Shown: positions 16,400-25,738, numbered from the stretch's first letter. The stretch is 64,000 nucleotides of DNA from an uncultured Clostridium sp. (GCA_958422185.1 CATZNW010000005.1:1-64000), one strand, 5' to 3'. A program made the numbers and translations. Notes: a model not told the origin generated them from the letters alone.

Positions 16400-17911
16400 A
16401 TGAGAGGTATCAAAACCACCAAATCCAGGCTCCGTAAGATCATATTTACGGAAGTTGCGAAAATGGCATTTGAAGGATGGGACGAAAAGAAGTTTGAAAA
16501 TCTGCCCTATAAAATAATACAGGGAGACGTTGCCCAGTACAGGGACAGCGTTTTCGTTGAGCGCGAGGTTGTTGCGGAGAGGCTCAGAGCGGCAATGGGC
16601 GTTTCTCTCAGGGATTTTAACGACTTTGCGTCTATCTGTGAAGGCGTGGACGAAAGCCTTGTTGACGAAAAATACTATGAACCGCCGCTGATTGATATTA
16701 TCAAATTCGCGTGCAACAGATGCCCTGAGAACAGAGTATTCGTTACTGACGCATGCCAGAACTGTCTTGAACATCCGTGTGTAGAGGTGTGCCCAAAGAA
16801 GGCGGTTTCCATTAAAAACGGCCGGTCTTTTATTGATGAGGAAAAATGTATTAAATGCGGAATGTGCATGAATGCATGCAGTTATCACGCCATCGTAAGG
16901 CAGGAACGGCCGTGCGCCAAAGTCTGCGGTATGAATGCAATCAAATCAGACTCCTTGGGCAGAGCTGAAATAGACCCTGATAAATGCGTTTCCTGCGGCA
17001 TGTGCCTTGTCAGCTGCCCGTTCGGAGCGATAATAGATAAGAGCCAGATCTATCAGACGATAACGGCTCTTAAGAGCAAGACCCCGGTTTACGCGGCAAT
17101 AGCGCCCGCTTTTGCCGGCCAGTTCGGAAATGTCAGCACAGGCAAGATAAGAACTGCGTTTAAAGAGCTGGGATTTGAAGATGTTGTGGAAGTTGCTGTC
17201 GGAGCCGATCTCTGCACTATAGAAGAGGCGCAGGACTTTATGAAAGAGGTGCCTGAAAAGCAGCCTTTTATGGCAACTTCCTGCTGCCCGGCATGGTCCG
17301 TTATGGCTAAGAAGCTGTTTCCCGAATTTGCGTCATATATTTCCATGGCACTCACGCCCATGGTGCTCACCGCACGCCTTATAAAAGAAAAACATCCGGA
17401 ATGCAAAGTAGTTTTTGTTGGCCCGTGCGCGGCGAAAAAGCTGGAAGCAAGCCGCAGAACGATCAGAAGCTATGTGGATTTTGTGCTTACCTTTGAGGAA
17501 TTCAGTTCGATCCTTGAGGCAAAAAATATAGATATTGCGCAGTGTGAAGAGGATGAACCGCTTGGCAGCGAATCCAGCGGCGACGGCAAGGGTTTTGCCG
17601 TAAGCGGCGGCGTTGCGAAAGCAGTTGAGAACGCAATAAAAGAAATGGATCCGGACCGCGAAGTCCTTACCGCAAGAGCGGAAGGCCTGCCGGAATGCCG
17701 CAAGATGCTTCAGCTTGCCAAGGCAGGAAAATACAACGGTTATCTGCTTGAAGGCATGGCCTGCCCGGGCGGCTGTGTTGCCGGAGCGGGAACAATAGCG
17801 CCGGTGAAGAAATCCACCGTTGCCGTAACCCAAATGGCACAGAAATCCGAAGAACAGAATGTTTTAAGTTCAAAATACAAAGAATATCTTCGGATCCTTG
17901 AAGAAAAATAG
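16400..17911 (+). CDS. monomeric [FeFe] hydrogenase, group B type
   Basis: Cytoplasmic hydrogenase of 503 residues that should interconvert protons and H2 with ferredoxin as partner. After an N-terminal domain of about 100 residues come ferredoxin-like cysteine clusters (CNRCP, CQNCLEHPCVEVCP, CIKCGMCMNAC, CAKVCG, CVSCGMCLVSCP). The H-cluster domain carries L1 TSCCPAW near residue 292, L2 VGPCAAKKLEASR near 340 and L3 EGMACPGGCVAG near 450. TSCCPAW and GPCAAKK in place of TSCSPGW and MPCxxKK are the marks of group B enzymes. It is a single-gene unit with its own terminator; the maturases HydEFG are not in the window. In vivo direction is probably H2 evolution during fermentation (inference). 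Confidence 0.93.
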   Translation: MRGIKTTKSRLRKIIFTEVAKMAFEGWDEKKFENLPYKIIQGDVAQYRDSVFVEREVVAERLRAAMGVSLRDFNDFASICEGVDESLVDEKYYEPPLIDIIKFACNRCPENRVFVTDACQNCLEHPCVEVCPKKAVSIKNGRSFIDEEKCIKCGMCMNACSYHAIVRQERPCAKVCGMNAIKSDSLGRAEIDPDKCVSCGMCLVSCPFGAIIDKSQIYQTITALKSKTPVYAAIAPAFAGQFGNVSTGKIRTAFKELGFEDVVEVAVGADLCTIEEAQDFMKEVPEKQPFMATSCCPAWSVMAKKLFPEFASYISMALTPMVLTARLIKEKHPECKVVFVGPCAAKKLEASRRTIRSYVDFVLTFEEFSSILEAKNIDIAQCEEDEPLGSESSGDGKGFAVSGGVAKAVENAIKEMDPDREVLTARAEGLPECRKMLQLAKAGKYNGYLLEGMACPGGCVAGAGTIAPVKKSTVAVTQMAQKSEEQNVLSSKYKEYLRILEEK

Positions 17912-17926
17912 ATCCTAATCAATATA

Positions 17927-17969
17927 AAAGCGTTTCCCTGATAACCTCTGAATCGGGAAACGCTTTTTA
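17927..17969 (+). terminator. terminator of the hydrogenase gene
   Basis: Stem AAAGCGTTTCCC / GGGAAACGCTTT, about 16-base loop, T5 tail, 15 bases after the stop codon. Confidence 0.88.
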
Positions 17970-18013
17970 CATTATATTTATTCCGTATAATAATTATGAA
18001 ATAATTTTGAAAT

Positions 18014-18065
18014 TTGTTACAACAATTTAAATATTGTCATTACAACATTGCCATTACTGTAACAA
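18014..18065 (+). promoter_or_regulatory. palindrome-rich operator region of the TetR gene
   Basis: TTGTTAC (18014-18020) and GTAACAA (18059-18065) form spaced inverted repeats, with the inner dyad CAAT...ATTG (18023-18036) and a repeated CATTACAACA-like element between. TetR regulators usually bind such dyads in their own promoters, so autoregulation is likely. Confidence 0.45.
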
Positions 18066-18102
18066 TATGTTATTATGTAAAAAAAAGAAGGGTGGTGTTG
18101 AT

Positions 18103-18663
18103 ATGGCTAAAGAAACAAAGCAGCATATTCTGAAGGGATTTTCAGAGCTTTTAACTGACCATGATTTTGATAAGATAACCGTAACTATGCTTGTTGAAAA
18201 ATGCAATATCAGCAGGCAGACCTTTTATTATCACTTTACAGATATCCAGGCACTGATCAACTGGGGCGTTAAGCAGTATACCCACGGCAGGGTAGAATCC
18301 GCCAAAAGCGCAAAAGACATGAAAGAGGCAACGGTCATTTATCTTAACGGAATTGAGAAAAACAGACTGTTTCTAAAAAAATGTTTTTCATCTTCCCTTG
18401 CACAGTACATGACAAAGCTTATAAGGGACAGTATTATCGAATATTCCACAGAATTCTATATGCGCTCAGTAAAGGCCGGCTATTCCAAAGCAGATGTGGC
18501 GGATTTTATTATTGAATTTACGGCTAACGGAGTCACCGGCTTTATTATTTCAAAAATGTTTAACAACGAGGAAGTTGATATTGAGGAGCTGGCAGATAAA
18601 ATGTATCACTGCATAATAGAACGCCTTGCCGGAAACAGCTTTATGAATACAGGCGTTCAGTAA
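18103..18663 (+). CDS. TetR/AcrR family transcriptional regulator
   Basis: One-component regulator of 186 residues. The N-terminal helix-turn-helix reads ITVTMLVEKCNISRQTFYYHFTD (residues about 25-47), the standard TetR recognition helix. The C-terminal ligand domain resembles the C-terminal type found in DhaS-like members. I start it at ATG 18103, where GGGTGGTG lies eight bases upstream; an upstream ATG extension is not protein-like. The gene is flanked by terminators and has no obvious divergent target, so its regulon is unknown. The hydrogenase ends 190 bases upstream on the same strand but is separated by a strong terminator. Confidence 0.88.
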   Translation: MAKETKQHILKGFSELLTDHDFDKITVTMLVEKCNISRQTFYYHFTDIQALINWGVKQYTHGRVESAKSAKDMKEATVIYLNGIEKNRLFLKKCFSSSLAQYMTKLIRDSIIEYSTEFYMRSVKAGYSKADVADFIIEFTANGVTGFIISKMFNNEEVDIEELADKMYHCIIERLAGNSFMNTGVQ

Positions 18664-18705
18664 TATACCTCCGCCGTTTTCACAAATTTTACCACCGGCG
18701 CGTCA

Positions 18706-18740
18706 GATCCCCCTGCTTTAAACAGCAGGGGGATTTCATT
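18706..18740 (+). terminator. terminator of the TetR gene
   Basis: Stem ATCCCCCTGCT / AGCAGGGGGAT with a small A/T loop, followed by TTTCATTTT. It lies between the convergent TetR and DUF4250 genes. Confidence 0.75.
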
Positions 18741-18748
18741 TTGCGCAG

Positions 18749-18925
18749 CTATATAAACTGATTTACGGCCTCATCATATTTATATCCGATCAAAGCGAGC
18801 TTGGCTTCTATTTCTCTTTTATCCTGCCCGTGCGAGGCGCAGAGATCATCAAGACTTTTATAATTATCCCTGAGTTCAGTATTTATAAAGCTGAGCAGCA
18901 TGACCGGATCGCGGGGAAATTTCAT
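18749..18925 (-). CDS. DUF4250 domain-containing protein
   Basis: Small protein of 58 residues matching DUF4250 over its full length: PRDPVMLLSFINTELRD, then a SLDDLC segment, and a GYKYDEAVNQF end. The family is common in Clostridia and resembles a small helix-turn-helix-like fold; its role is unknown. Start ATG 18925 has AAAGGA upstream at good spacing, better than the TTG two codons earlier. It stands alone between the TetR terminator and the gltX promoter region. Confidence 0.85.
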   Translation of the reverse strand: MKFPRDPVMLLSFINTELRDNYKSLDDLCASHGQDKREIEAKLALIGYKYDEAVNQFI

Positions 18926-19028
18926 GATCAAAATCCTTTCTGTTTTAATTCGTATTCAGAATAACGGCATCTGTTCATTAAAATATCACAAATTACGCCT
19001 GTTTTCAATAAAAAAACGCAAGTAAATA

Positions 19029-19057
19029 TTGAATATTTTTTAAACTTATGAGATAAT
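19029..19057 (+). promoter_or_regulatory. promoter of the gltX-glnS operon
   Basis: TTGAAT (19029-19034) and GATAAT (19052-19057), 17-base spacer, about 38 bases before the ATG. No T-box leader is present in the 170 bases upstream. Confidence 0.55.
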
Positions 19058-19094
19058 ATATTGATTATAATTATATAAATAACGGAGAAATCAG

Positions 19095-20756
19095 ATGGAA
19101 AACGGAAAAAGGCTTGCGGAGCTTTTATTCCCGCACATTTCAAAAACGCCTGAATATTATGAAAACAAGTACCCAGAAAGAAACCTGAAAGACGGAGCAC
19201 GGGTAACGCGCTTTGCCCCGAGCCCCACGGGATTTCTTCATTTCGGGAATCTTTTTACCTGCCTTATCTCATACAAAACGGCAAAAAGCACAAACGGTGT
19301 TTTCTATGTAAGGGTTGAGGACACAGATCAAAAACGCAAAATAGACGGCGCAGTAGGCGTTATGCTGAGCGGTCTGTCTTATTTTGGAATCGTTCCTGAC
19401 GAAGGCGTTGCGGGCGAAAATGAGGAAAAGGGCGAATACGGCCCCTATTATCAGAGCCAAAGAAAAGAAATCTATCAGACCTTTGCAAAAAAACTTGTTG
19501 AAGACGGATATGCCTATCCCTGCTTCTGCACGGCAGAGGAGCTTGAAAAAATAAGAGAATCGCAGGAAAATGAGGATATAAAGGGCTATTACGGCCTATA
19601 CGCAAAATGCCGCTACCTTACCTATGAAGAAATAAAAGAAAAAATAGACGCCGGGATGCCCTGGACTTTACGCCTTAAATCGCCCGGAGAAGAAAGCAGA
19701 AAATGCGTGTTTGAAGATATGATCAAGGGCAAAATTGAAATGCAGGAAAATGTGCAGGATATTGTGCTCTTAAAATCGGACGGAATTCCCACCTATCACT
19801 TTGCGAGCGTTGTTGACGACCACCTTATGAGGACAACGCATATCGTGCGCGGCGACGAATGGATCGCAAGCTGCCCTATACACATTCAGTTAAACAAACT
19901 GCTTGGCTTCAGGACGCCGAAATTTGTGCATGTTGCGCCTATCATGAAGACCGAGGGAGAGGGCAAGCGCAAACTTTCCAAAAGGAAAGATCCCGAGGCG
20001 GCGGTTTCCTATTATTCCGAAAAGGGCTACCCTGCCGAAAGCGTAAATGAATATATGATGACGCTTGCGAATTCCAACTTTGAGGACTGGCGCAGAGCCA
20101 ACAAAAACGAGGATATTTCTAAATTTCCGTTCAATATTAAGAAGATGAGCGTTTCCGGGGCGCTTTTTGATATTGCAAAACTCAAGGACATCTCAAAAAA
20201 CGTAATATCCACAATGAACTGCGAAAAGGTCTTTACGCTCTCTTATGAATGGGCAAAACAGTACGATAAAAAGCTTGCCGCGCTTTATGAGCAGGACAAG
20301 GACCGCGCCAAAGCGATCCTGAACATTGACCGCGAAAACAAAAAGCCGCGCAAGGATATTGCGAAATGGAGCGATATTCCCGATTATATCAGTTATATGT
20401 TTGATGAAACGTTCACGCCGTGTTATGACTTAAACGGGAACGCAACGCCAAAACTTGCGGTCAAAGCGCTTGAAAAATATATTGACGCCGTTGATCTGAA
20501 CGACACGAAAGAAGAATGGTTTGAAAGAATCAAAAGCATTTGCGAACCTGTAGGCTGCACGCCGAATGTTAAGGAATTCAAGCAGGATCCCGAAAAATAT
20601 AAAGGGCATGTGGGCGATATTTCAACGATCATACGGGTTGCGCTCACGGGACGCACCAACACACCGGATCTTTATGAAATCACAAAGCTTTTGGGCAAAG
20701 AAAAGGTTGAAACAAGGCTCAGCGCTGCCCTAAAGCATTATGAGGAGGAAATCTGA
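19095..20756 (+). CDS. gltX: glutamate--tRNA ligase
   Basis: Class I aminoacyl-tRNA synthetase of 553 residues charging tRNA-Glu. The HIGH-equivalent is FAPSPTGFLHFGN near residue 40, followed by VRVEDTDQKRK; the cysteine pair CFCTAEELEK near 141 suggests the GluRS zinc-binding loop; the KMSKS-equivalent is KLSKRKDPEA near 300. An N-terminal extension of about 35 residues precedes the catalytic core, as in a Clostridial GluRS subtype longer than the E. coli enzyme (471). It overlaps the glnS start codon by one base (TGATG), so the two synthetases are translationally coupled. With GlnRS present, it need not mischarge tRNA-Gln. Confidence 0.93.
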   Translation: MENGKRLAELLFPHISKTPEYYENKYPERNLKDGARVTRFAPSPTGFLHFGNLFTCLISYKTAKSTNGVFYVRVEDTDQKRKIDGAVGVMLSGLSYFGIVPDEGVAGENEEKGEYGPYYQSQRKEIYQTFAKKLVEDGYAYPCFCTAEELEKIRESQENEDIKGYYGLYAKCRYLTYEEIKEKIDAGMPWTLRLKSPGEESRKCVFEDMIKGKIEMQENVQDIVLLKSDGIPTYHFASVVDDHLMRTTHIVRGDEWIASCPIHIQLNKLLGFRTPKFVHVAPIMKTEGEGKRKLSKRKDPEAAVSYYSEKGYPAESVNEYMMTLANSNFEDWRRANKNEDISKFPFNIKKMSVSGALFDIAKLKDISKNVISTMNCEKVFTLSYEWAKQYDKKLAALYEQDKDRAKAILNIDRENKKPRKDIAKWSDIPDYISYMFDETFTPCYDLNGNATPKLAVKALEKYIDAVDLNDTKEEWFERIKSICEPVGCTPNVKEFKQDPEKYKGHVGDISTIIRVALTGRTNTPDLYEITKLLGKEKVETRLSAALKHYEEEI

Positions 20757-22435
20757 TGGCAAAAGAAGGCAGCAGAGAGATAAAGGAAAGTTCAAACTTT
20801 ATTAACGATATAATTGAAAAAGACCTTGAAACAGGCGCTTATTCAAGAGTGCAGACACGGTTTCCGCCCGAGCCGAACGGCTATCTGCATATCGGCCACG
20901 CAAAGGCGATATGCATCAACTTTGGCGCCAAAGAAAGATTCCGCGGAATATGCAATTTAAGATTTGACGACACGAATCCCACAAAGGAAGATACGGAATA
21001 CGTTGACGCTATTGCTGAAGATATCCAGTGGCTCGGTTTTGACTGGGATAACGCTTATTTCGCGTCTGATTATTTTGACTATATTTTTGAGTGCGCGATA
21101 AAACTTATCAAAAAAGGCAAAGCGTTTGTCTGCGATCTGACTCCTGAACAGCAGCGTGAATACAGAGGAACGCTTACCGAACCCGGAAAGGAAAGCCCTT
21201 ACAGAAGCAGAAGTATTGAGGAAAACCTTGACCTGTTTCAGAGAATGGCAAACGGTGAATTTCCCGAAGGTTCAAGAGTGCTTAGAGCAAAAATAGATAT
21301 GGCAAGCCCCAACCTGAATATGAGGGATCCCATCATCTACCGGATAATGTACGCTCATCATCACCGCACCGGAGACAAATGGTGCGTATATCCGATGTAT
21401 GATTTTGCACATCCGCTTTCTGACGCATGCGAGAAGGTCACGCATTCTTTATGCTCACTGGAATTTGAAAACCACCGCCCGCTTTATGACTGGGTCGTTA
21501 ACGAATGTGTTGAAGGCGAAAAACCGAGGCAGATAGAATTTGCGAGAATGAATCTCAATTACACGCTGACATCCAAACGCAAATGCTTAACACTTGTTGA
21601 AGACGGAATAGTGGACGGCTGGGACGATCCCAGAATGGCGACGATAAGCGGTATGCGCCGCCGCGGCTACACGCCTGCGGCTATACGCGATTTCTGTGAA
21701 AAAATAGGCGTTTCAAAAGCATACAGCGTGATTGACTTCGCGCTGCTTGAAAGCTGTGTAAGAAATGACCTGAATATGACTTCACGGCGCGCAATGGCAA
21801 TACTTGACCCGATAAAACTGGTTATAGACAACTATCCGGAAGATCAAACGGAAGAAATAGCGGTTGATTACCACCCGGACCACCCTGAATACGGATCAAG
21901 GGCAATGCCTTTCAGCAAGGAACTTTATATTGAGCGTAACGACTTTATGATTGAACCTGTCAAAAAATATTTTCGCTTGTTCCCCGGAAATGAAGTAAGA
22001 CTTATCAAGGCTTATTTTGTTACCTGTACAGGATATGAAACAGACGAAAACGGCAACGTTACCTGCGTGCACTGCACATACGACCCTGACACGTTCGGCG
22101 GCGACAGCCCGGACGGCAGAAAAGTTAAAGGCACGATCCACTGGGTATCCGCAAAAGATAACGCTGAGGCGGAAGTAAGGCTTTATGAAAGACTGTTCAA
22201 TGTGCCTAACCCGAGCGATGAAGAGGGCGTTTCATCTTTTGAGGACAACCTTAACCCGGATTCGCTGAAAACAGTTACCGCTTACTGTGAAAAGAGCCTT
22301 GCGCAGGCAAAACCGGGCGACAGATTCCAGTTTATGAGAAACGGTTATTTCTGCGTTGATAAAAACAGCACGGAGGATCACGTTATTTTTAACCGCACCG
22401 TTCAACTTAGGGATAGTTTTAATCCTAAAAAATAA
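20756..22435 (+). CDS. glnS: glutamine--tRNA ligase
   Basis: Class I synthetase of 559 residues charging tRNA-Gln directly. HIGH motif PPEPNGYLHIGHAKAI is near residue 38, RFDDTNPTKED follows, the GlnRS-typical YPMYDFAHPLSDA is near 212, and the KMSKS-equivalent LTSKRKCL is near 268. The C-terminal anticodon-binding beta barrels are complete (family length about 555). Many Clostridia instead make Gln-tRNA by the GatCAB transamidation route, so a glnS gene directly coupled to gltX is worth noting. A strong terminator ends the operon. Confidence 0.95.
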   Translation: MAKEGSREIKESSNFINDIIEKDLETGAYSRVQTRFPPEPNGYLHIGHAKAICINFGAKERFRGICNLRFDDTNPTKEDTEYVDAIAEDIQWLGFDWDNAYFASDYFDYIFECAIKLIKKGKAFVCDLTPEQQREYRGTLTEPGKESPYRSRSIEENLDLFQRMANGEFPEGSRVLRAKIDMASPNLNMRDPIIYRIMYAHHHRTGDKWCVYPMYDFAHPLSDACEKVTHSLCSLEFENHRPLYDWVVNECVEGEKPRQIEFARMNLNYTLTSKRKCLTLVEDGIVDGWDDPRMATISGMRRRGYTPAAIRDFCEKIGVSKAYSVIDFALLESCVRNDLNMTSRRAMAILDPIKLVIDNYPEDQTEEIAVDYHPDHPEYGSRAMPFSKELYIERNDFMIEPVKKYFRLFPGNEVRLIKAYFVTCTGYETDENGNVTCVHCTYDPDTFGGDSPDGRKVKGTIHWVSAKDNAEAEVRLYERLFNVPNPSDEEGVSSFEDNLNPDSLKTVTAYCEKSLAQAKPGDRFQFMRNGYFCVDKNSTEDHVIFNRTVQLRDSFNPKK

Positions 22436-22464
22436 TGCGGTATTCATGTAAATAATTAAAAGAC

Positions 22465-22504
22465 AAACTCCTTTTGCACAATAAAATGCAAAAGGAGTTT
22501 TTTT
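22465..22504 (+). terminator. terminator of the gltX-glnS operon
   Basis: Fourteen-base stem AAACTCCTTTTGCA / TGCAAAAGGAGTTT with an eight-base loop and a T-run. The A-rich 5' flank is also suited to the convergent DUF4405 gene. Confidence 0.92.
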
Positions 22505-22532
22505 GCCGCAACCGTATATCTTCGGTTTATAT

Positions 22533-23249
22533 TCAGCAGATCATAAACAAGATATTAAGCGTTATTCTTTCTCTTTTTAAGCTGAATTTTTTGATGAACT
22601 GCATTGCATAATGCGCTATCCACGCCCAAAGCCCCATAATTGCCGCGTAATTCAGAAGGAAGACCGCAAGCGTTTCTTCCGCATCAAAAAAAGCGAAATG
22701 ATTCTGCAAAAACAGATATCCGGGCAGATCGTATCTTATAAATGCCGCTGCGCCCCAAATTGCTATGAGAGATCCGGCAATACGAAATACCCACTTAAAA
22801 AATCCGGGATGCTTTCCAGCACCAAACAAGCCTTTGATTCTGCCCGTAATAACGCCCCAGTGAAGACCAAGGTGGACAGACATAAACACAAACCCCCAAT
22901 ATGCGCAAAGCATATGAAGACTTCTGCCGAAAGAAGAAAGGCCGCGGATATGCAGAAAACGGAACACATGGTTGGATAGGATCACACCGCTGATCATCAG
23001 CCCCAGCATACAGAGCAGAATGACGGCGGCAACACAAGTCATTACAATTCTTGCCGCTGTATATCTGCCCCTGAACAGATTTTTCAAAAAGCCGATGTTG
23101 AGTATGTGGTGTATTATAAACAGAACAGACATGGATATGCCTATCCACTCATGCGCCTCTTCACCAACAAGCGTGTACGCCATTAAAAGCAGCAGAGCGG
23201 CGGTCATGGCAATATCAACGATCATCTTGATTCTTGCGTTTAGTTTCAT
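22533..23249 (-). CDS. DUF4405 family membrane protein (cytochrome b-like)
   Basis: Integral membrane protein of 238 residues with about six helices. The DUF4405 pattern is clear: an N-terminal helix then EEAHEWIG, IHHILN, LHMLCAYWGFVFMSVHLGLHWG. The paired histidines in helices (H33, H45-H46, H113, H124, H128 approximately) resemble haem-ligating positions of cytochrome b561-like proteins, so membrane electron transfer is a reasonable inference. It is the last gene of a minus-strand run of redox genes, 21 bases after the decarboxylase-family gene. Confidence 0.75.
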   Translation of the reverse strand: MKLNARIKMIVDIAMTAALLLLMAYTLVGEEAHEWIGISMSVLFIIHHILNIGFLKNLFRGRYTAARIVMTCVAAVILLCMLGLMISGVILSNHVFRFLHIRGLSSFGRSLHMLCAYWGFVFMSVHLGLHWGVITGRIKGLFGAGKHPGFFKWVFRIAGSLIAIWGAAAFIRYDLPGYLFLQNHFAFFDAEETLAVFLLNYAAIMGLWAWIAHYAMQFIKKFSLKRERITLNILFMIC

Positions 23250-23270
23250 AATGCAACTGAAGACCGGTAT

Positions 23271-24023
23271 TTATTTTGTTACCGCGTCTATACATGAGAT
23301 CGCGTTCAGCGTGCGCGGAAAGCCTATAAACGGCAGGCACTGCGTGACGGCGTCAATAAGCATCTCACGGGTATTTCCTACATTCAGATTGGCCGCAACA
23401 TGCGCCTTTGCCTGCGGCTCGCATCCGCCGAGAGTGCAGATCGCGCAGAAAGTGATGAGTTCCCTCGTTTTAAGATCCAGTGTTTTTCTTGTATAGAAAT
23501 CACCGAAACAGTAAGCCGAAAGATAATCCTGAATATGCTTTTGATCCTCAGGGGCTGATGCGCGCATATTATTTATCAGATCTTTACCACAGATGTGCTG
23601 CTGCACAGCAAGCCCGTCGCTGAATCTTGTATTCTCATTCACAGTTCCCTGATCTGTTACGGTATCGGCAACGCCTGCTCTTTCAAAGGCTTTATACGCC
23701 TCTTTAAGCGCAAGATTTACCTTTTCCATTCCCACATACGGTGTGCAGTGAATCAGCGTTTCTCGGATCTCATTTGCCGAAACGCCGGCTCTTAGAGCGG
23801 CGGAGGCATATGTTTCCATAACTTCATATGTTCCGGAAGCGGTAAGCGTTGTAAGAATAACGATTGCCTTTTGCTTATCGTTTAAAACGCCGTGTTCCAT
23901 CACATCGCCGCACAGAAAACTGCCGGCGATATTCTCAAATTCAGAATCGACGTAGCCGTTTGCAAACTGTTTGCCGTCAAACCATTTTCTATTGTTTTCT
24001 TCTGTTTTTTGCGCTCTGTTCAT
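23271..24023 (-). CDS. carboxymuconolactone decarboxylase family protein (two CMD domains)
   Basis: Cytoplasmic protein of 250 residues made of two AhpD-like CMD domains. The first covers about 35-115 (LNDKQKAIVILTTLTASGT, ANEIRETLIHCTPYVG), the second about 150-245 (LDLKTRELITFCAICTLGGCEPQAKAH, EMLIDAVTQCLPFIGFPR). The second domain has ICTLGGCEPQAKAH in place of the CxxC-x3-H active site, so simple peroxidase chemistry is doubtful. Such proteins commonly travel with aldo/keto reductases and flavin reductases in gut Firmicutes. RBS AGAGGTG precedes ATG 24023. Confidence 0.88.
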   Translation of the reverse strand: MNRAQKTEENNRKWFDGKQFANGYVDSEFENIAGSFLCGDVMEHGVLNDKQKAIVILTTLTASGTYEVMETYASAALRAGVSANEIRETLIHCTPYVGMEKVNLALKEAYKAFERAGVADTVTDQGTVNENTRFSDGLAVQQHICGKDLINNMRASAPEDQKHIQDYLSAYCFGDFYTRKTLDLKTRELITFCAICTLGGCEPQAKAHVAANLNVGNTREMLIDAVTQCLPFIGFPRTLNAISCIDAVTK

Positions 24024-24085
24024 TTAAAACACCTCTGAATGATTTCAATTATAATATGCCGGGCAGAACGGATCTGCCGAAATGA

Positions 24086-25123
24086 TTAAATTTTTTGATC
24101 ATCTGTTGACCAAGCATGTTTTTCCTTTGCCGCAGTTACTGTGTTCTGCGCCATCACGCCAACCAGTTTATGCGGCACATACGGTTCTTCAAGATAAGCT
24201 GTTTCTTCGTCTGTAAGTTCAAGATCCGTTGCTTTTGCCGCGCCGTCAATATGACGGAGTTTTGTTGCGCCGGCAACCGGCGCCGTTACCTTTTTAAGGA
24301 GCCAGGCAAGAGAAACTTCCGTCATCGTAACGCCGCGTTTATCCGCAATTTCTGCAACCCTGTTTATGATAACGGAATCCTGTTTTGCCATTGAATCATA
24401 TTTAAGATGAGCGTAACTATCCTCCTGAAGCCTTTTTGAAGTTTCACCCGGGTGCTTGGAAAGCCTGCCGCCCGCAAGCGCACTATACGGGGTCATTGCA
24501 ATATTGTCCTCGCGACAGAGTTTCGCCATTTCGCGTTCTTCCTCACGAAAGATAAGATTATAATGCCCCTGAACAGAAATGAATTTTGCGAATCCCTCTT
24601 TATCGGCAAGATCATTCGCCTTCGCCAGCTCATACGCAAAGCAGTTTGAAATACCGATATAACGCGCCTTGCCGGATTTAACAACATGATTGAGCCCTTC
24701 CATGATATCATAAAGCGGCGTCTGATGATCCCACATATGATAAATATACAGATCAACATGATCCATGCCGAGATTCTGAAGGCTTTTATCTATCATTCTC
24801 TCAATATGCTGCTGTCCTGTAACGCCGGCGGCAATTTCTTCCTCGGTTCTGGGCAAAAACTTAGTTGCAACAACCACTTGATCACGCTCCGCAAAATCCC
24901 TGAGCGCTCTGCCGAGATACTGTTCGCTCGTGCCGCTCTGATATGCAATTGCCGTGTCAAAAAAATTTATTCCGAGTTCAAGAGCGTGCTTAACAATCTC
25001 CCTTGTGTGTTCTTCATCCACGGTCCACGAATGCTGACCGTTTGACGCGTCACCAAATCCCATACAGCCTAAACATATGCGGGAAACATTAAGATCTGAA
25101 TTTCCGAGTTTTGCGTATTTCAT
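24086..25123 (-). CDS. aldo/keto reductase
   Basis: NAD(P)H-dependent oxidoreductase of 345 residues in the AKR (beta/alpha)8 fold. The catalytic aspartate and tyrosine are in FFDTAIAYQSGTSE near residues 53-60, lysine in VVVATKFLP near 86 and histidine in YIYHMWDH near 129. ALAGGRLSKH and WLLKKVTAPVAGATK belong to the cofactor site region. I start it at ATG 25123, nine bases after AAAGGTGTG, instead of a longer frame seven codons upstream. Physiological substrate unknown. It sits in a five-gene redox cluster read from the MerR gene. Confidence 0.9.
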   Translation of the reverse strand: MKYAKLGNSDLNVSRICLGCMGFGDASNGQHSWTVDEEHTREIVKHALELGINFFDTAIAYQSGTSEQYLGRALRDFAERDQVVVATKFLPRTEEEIAAGVTGQQHIERMIDKSLQNLGMDHVDLYIYHMWDHQTPLYDIMEGLNHVVKSGKARYIGISNCFAYELAKANDLADKEGFAKFISVQGHYNLIFREEEREMAKLCREDNIAMTPYSALAGGRLSKHPGETSKRLQEDSYAHLKYDSMAKQDSVIINRVAEIADKRGVTMTEVSLAWLLKKVTAPVAGATKLRHIDGAAKATDLELTDEETAYLEEPYVPHKLVGVMAQNTVTAAKEKHAWSTDDQKI

Positions 25124-25177
25124 TTTCACACACCTTTCATTCATTAAAATTAAAGATACAGATTTTTTTAGTTATAT

Positions 25178-25738
25178 TCACCTTGATTCAGGCTTCTGCT
25201 TCATTTTAAGGCACGGACCGATAACACCGCCAATGCTTAAATACTCATAATTCGGCATATCAAACAGCACGGGGGCAAGTTTGGTATAATCCACCTTGCC
25301 GTTTTCATTTAAAATACTTTCTTCTGCAAAGGTATTCTCTATCTTAAGAATAAAATTATCAAAGCCTTCCGAATCGTATATATCGTCAACGGTGCAGTCC
25401 ATAACAAGCGGCGAATCCTTTATCATCGGAGCGCCCGTAGTTTGTGAATTTGTATATGCAAACACATCTGATTTATCATGCTTTGCTCCGCTCACGCCGC
25501 CTACATAATCTGCCTTCGGCAAAAGGGCTTCATTTACTATATTTACGGAAACAGCCCTGTTTTCTTTTATTGCGGCGCTTGAGAAATGAGGCTTCGCGCA
25601 ACTTATCATGATTCTGTTATGGCCTATAATGCCTATATGAGCAACAAGCAGCCAGTTTGGCTTTCCGTTTACATTTGTGCCCACAACCACTGCCGGGGTC
25701 GGATAAAGAGTGAGGGCGGTGCCTATATTTTTCTTCAT
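25178..25738 (-). CDS. flavin reductase family protein
   Basis: FMN-binding split-barrel protein of 186 residues. The family pattern is seen in LYPTPAVVVGTNVNGKPNWLL-type N-terminus, the flavin-contacting HIGIIGHNRIMIS, KPHFSSAAIKENRAVSVNIV and a final GxxGPCLKM-like end. It may pass electrons between NAD(P)H, flavin and partner redox proteins of the cluster. The start codon follows the MerR stop with no gap (TAAATG), so translation is coupled. Confidence 0.88.
   Translation of the reverse strand: MKKNIGTALTLYPTPAVVVGTNVNGKPNWLLVAHIGIIGHNRIMISCAKPHFSSAAIKENRAVSVNIVNEALLPKADYVGGVSGAKHDKSDVFAYTNSQTTGAPMIKDSPLVMDCTVDDIYDSEGFDNFILKIENTFAEESILNENGKVDYTKLAPVLFDMPNYEYLSIGGVIGPCLKMKQKPESR

Noticed and set aside
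18926..19094. T-box riboswitch upstream of the tRNA synthetase operon
   Set aside because: The leader is short and A/T-rich with no AGGGTGG-type T-box core or terminator/antiterminator pair.
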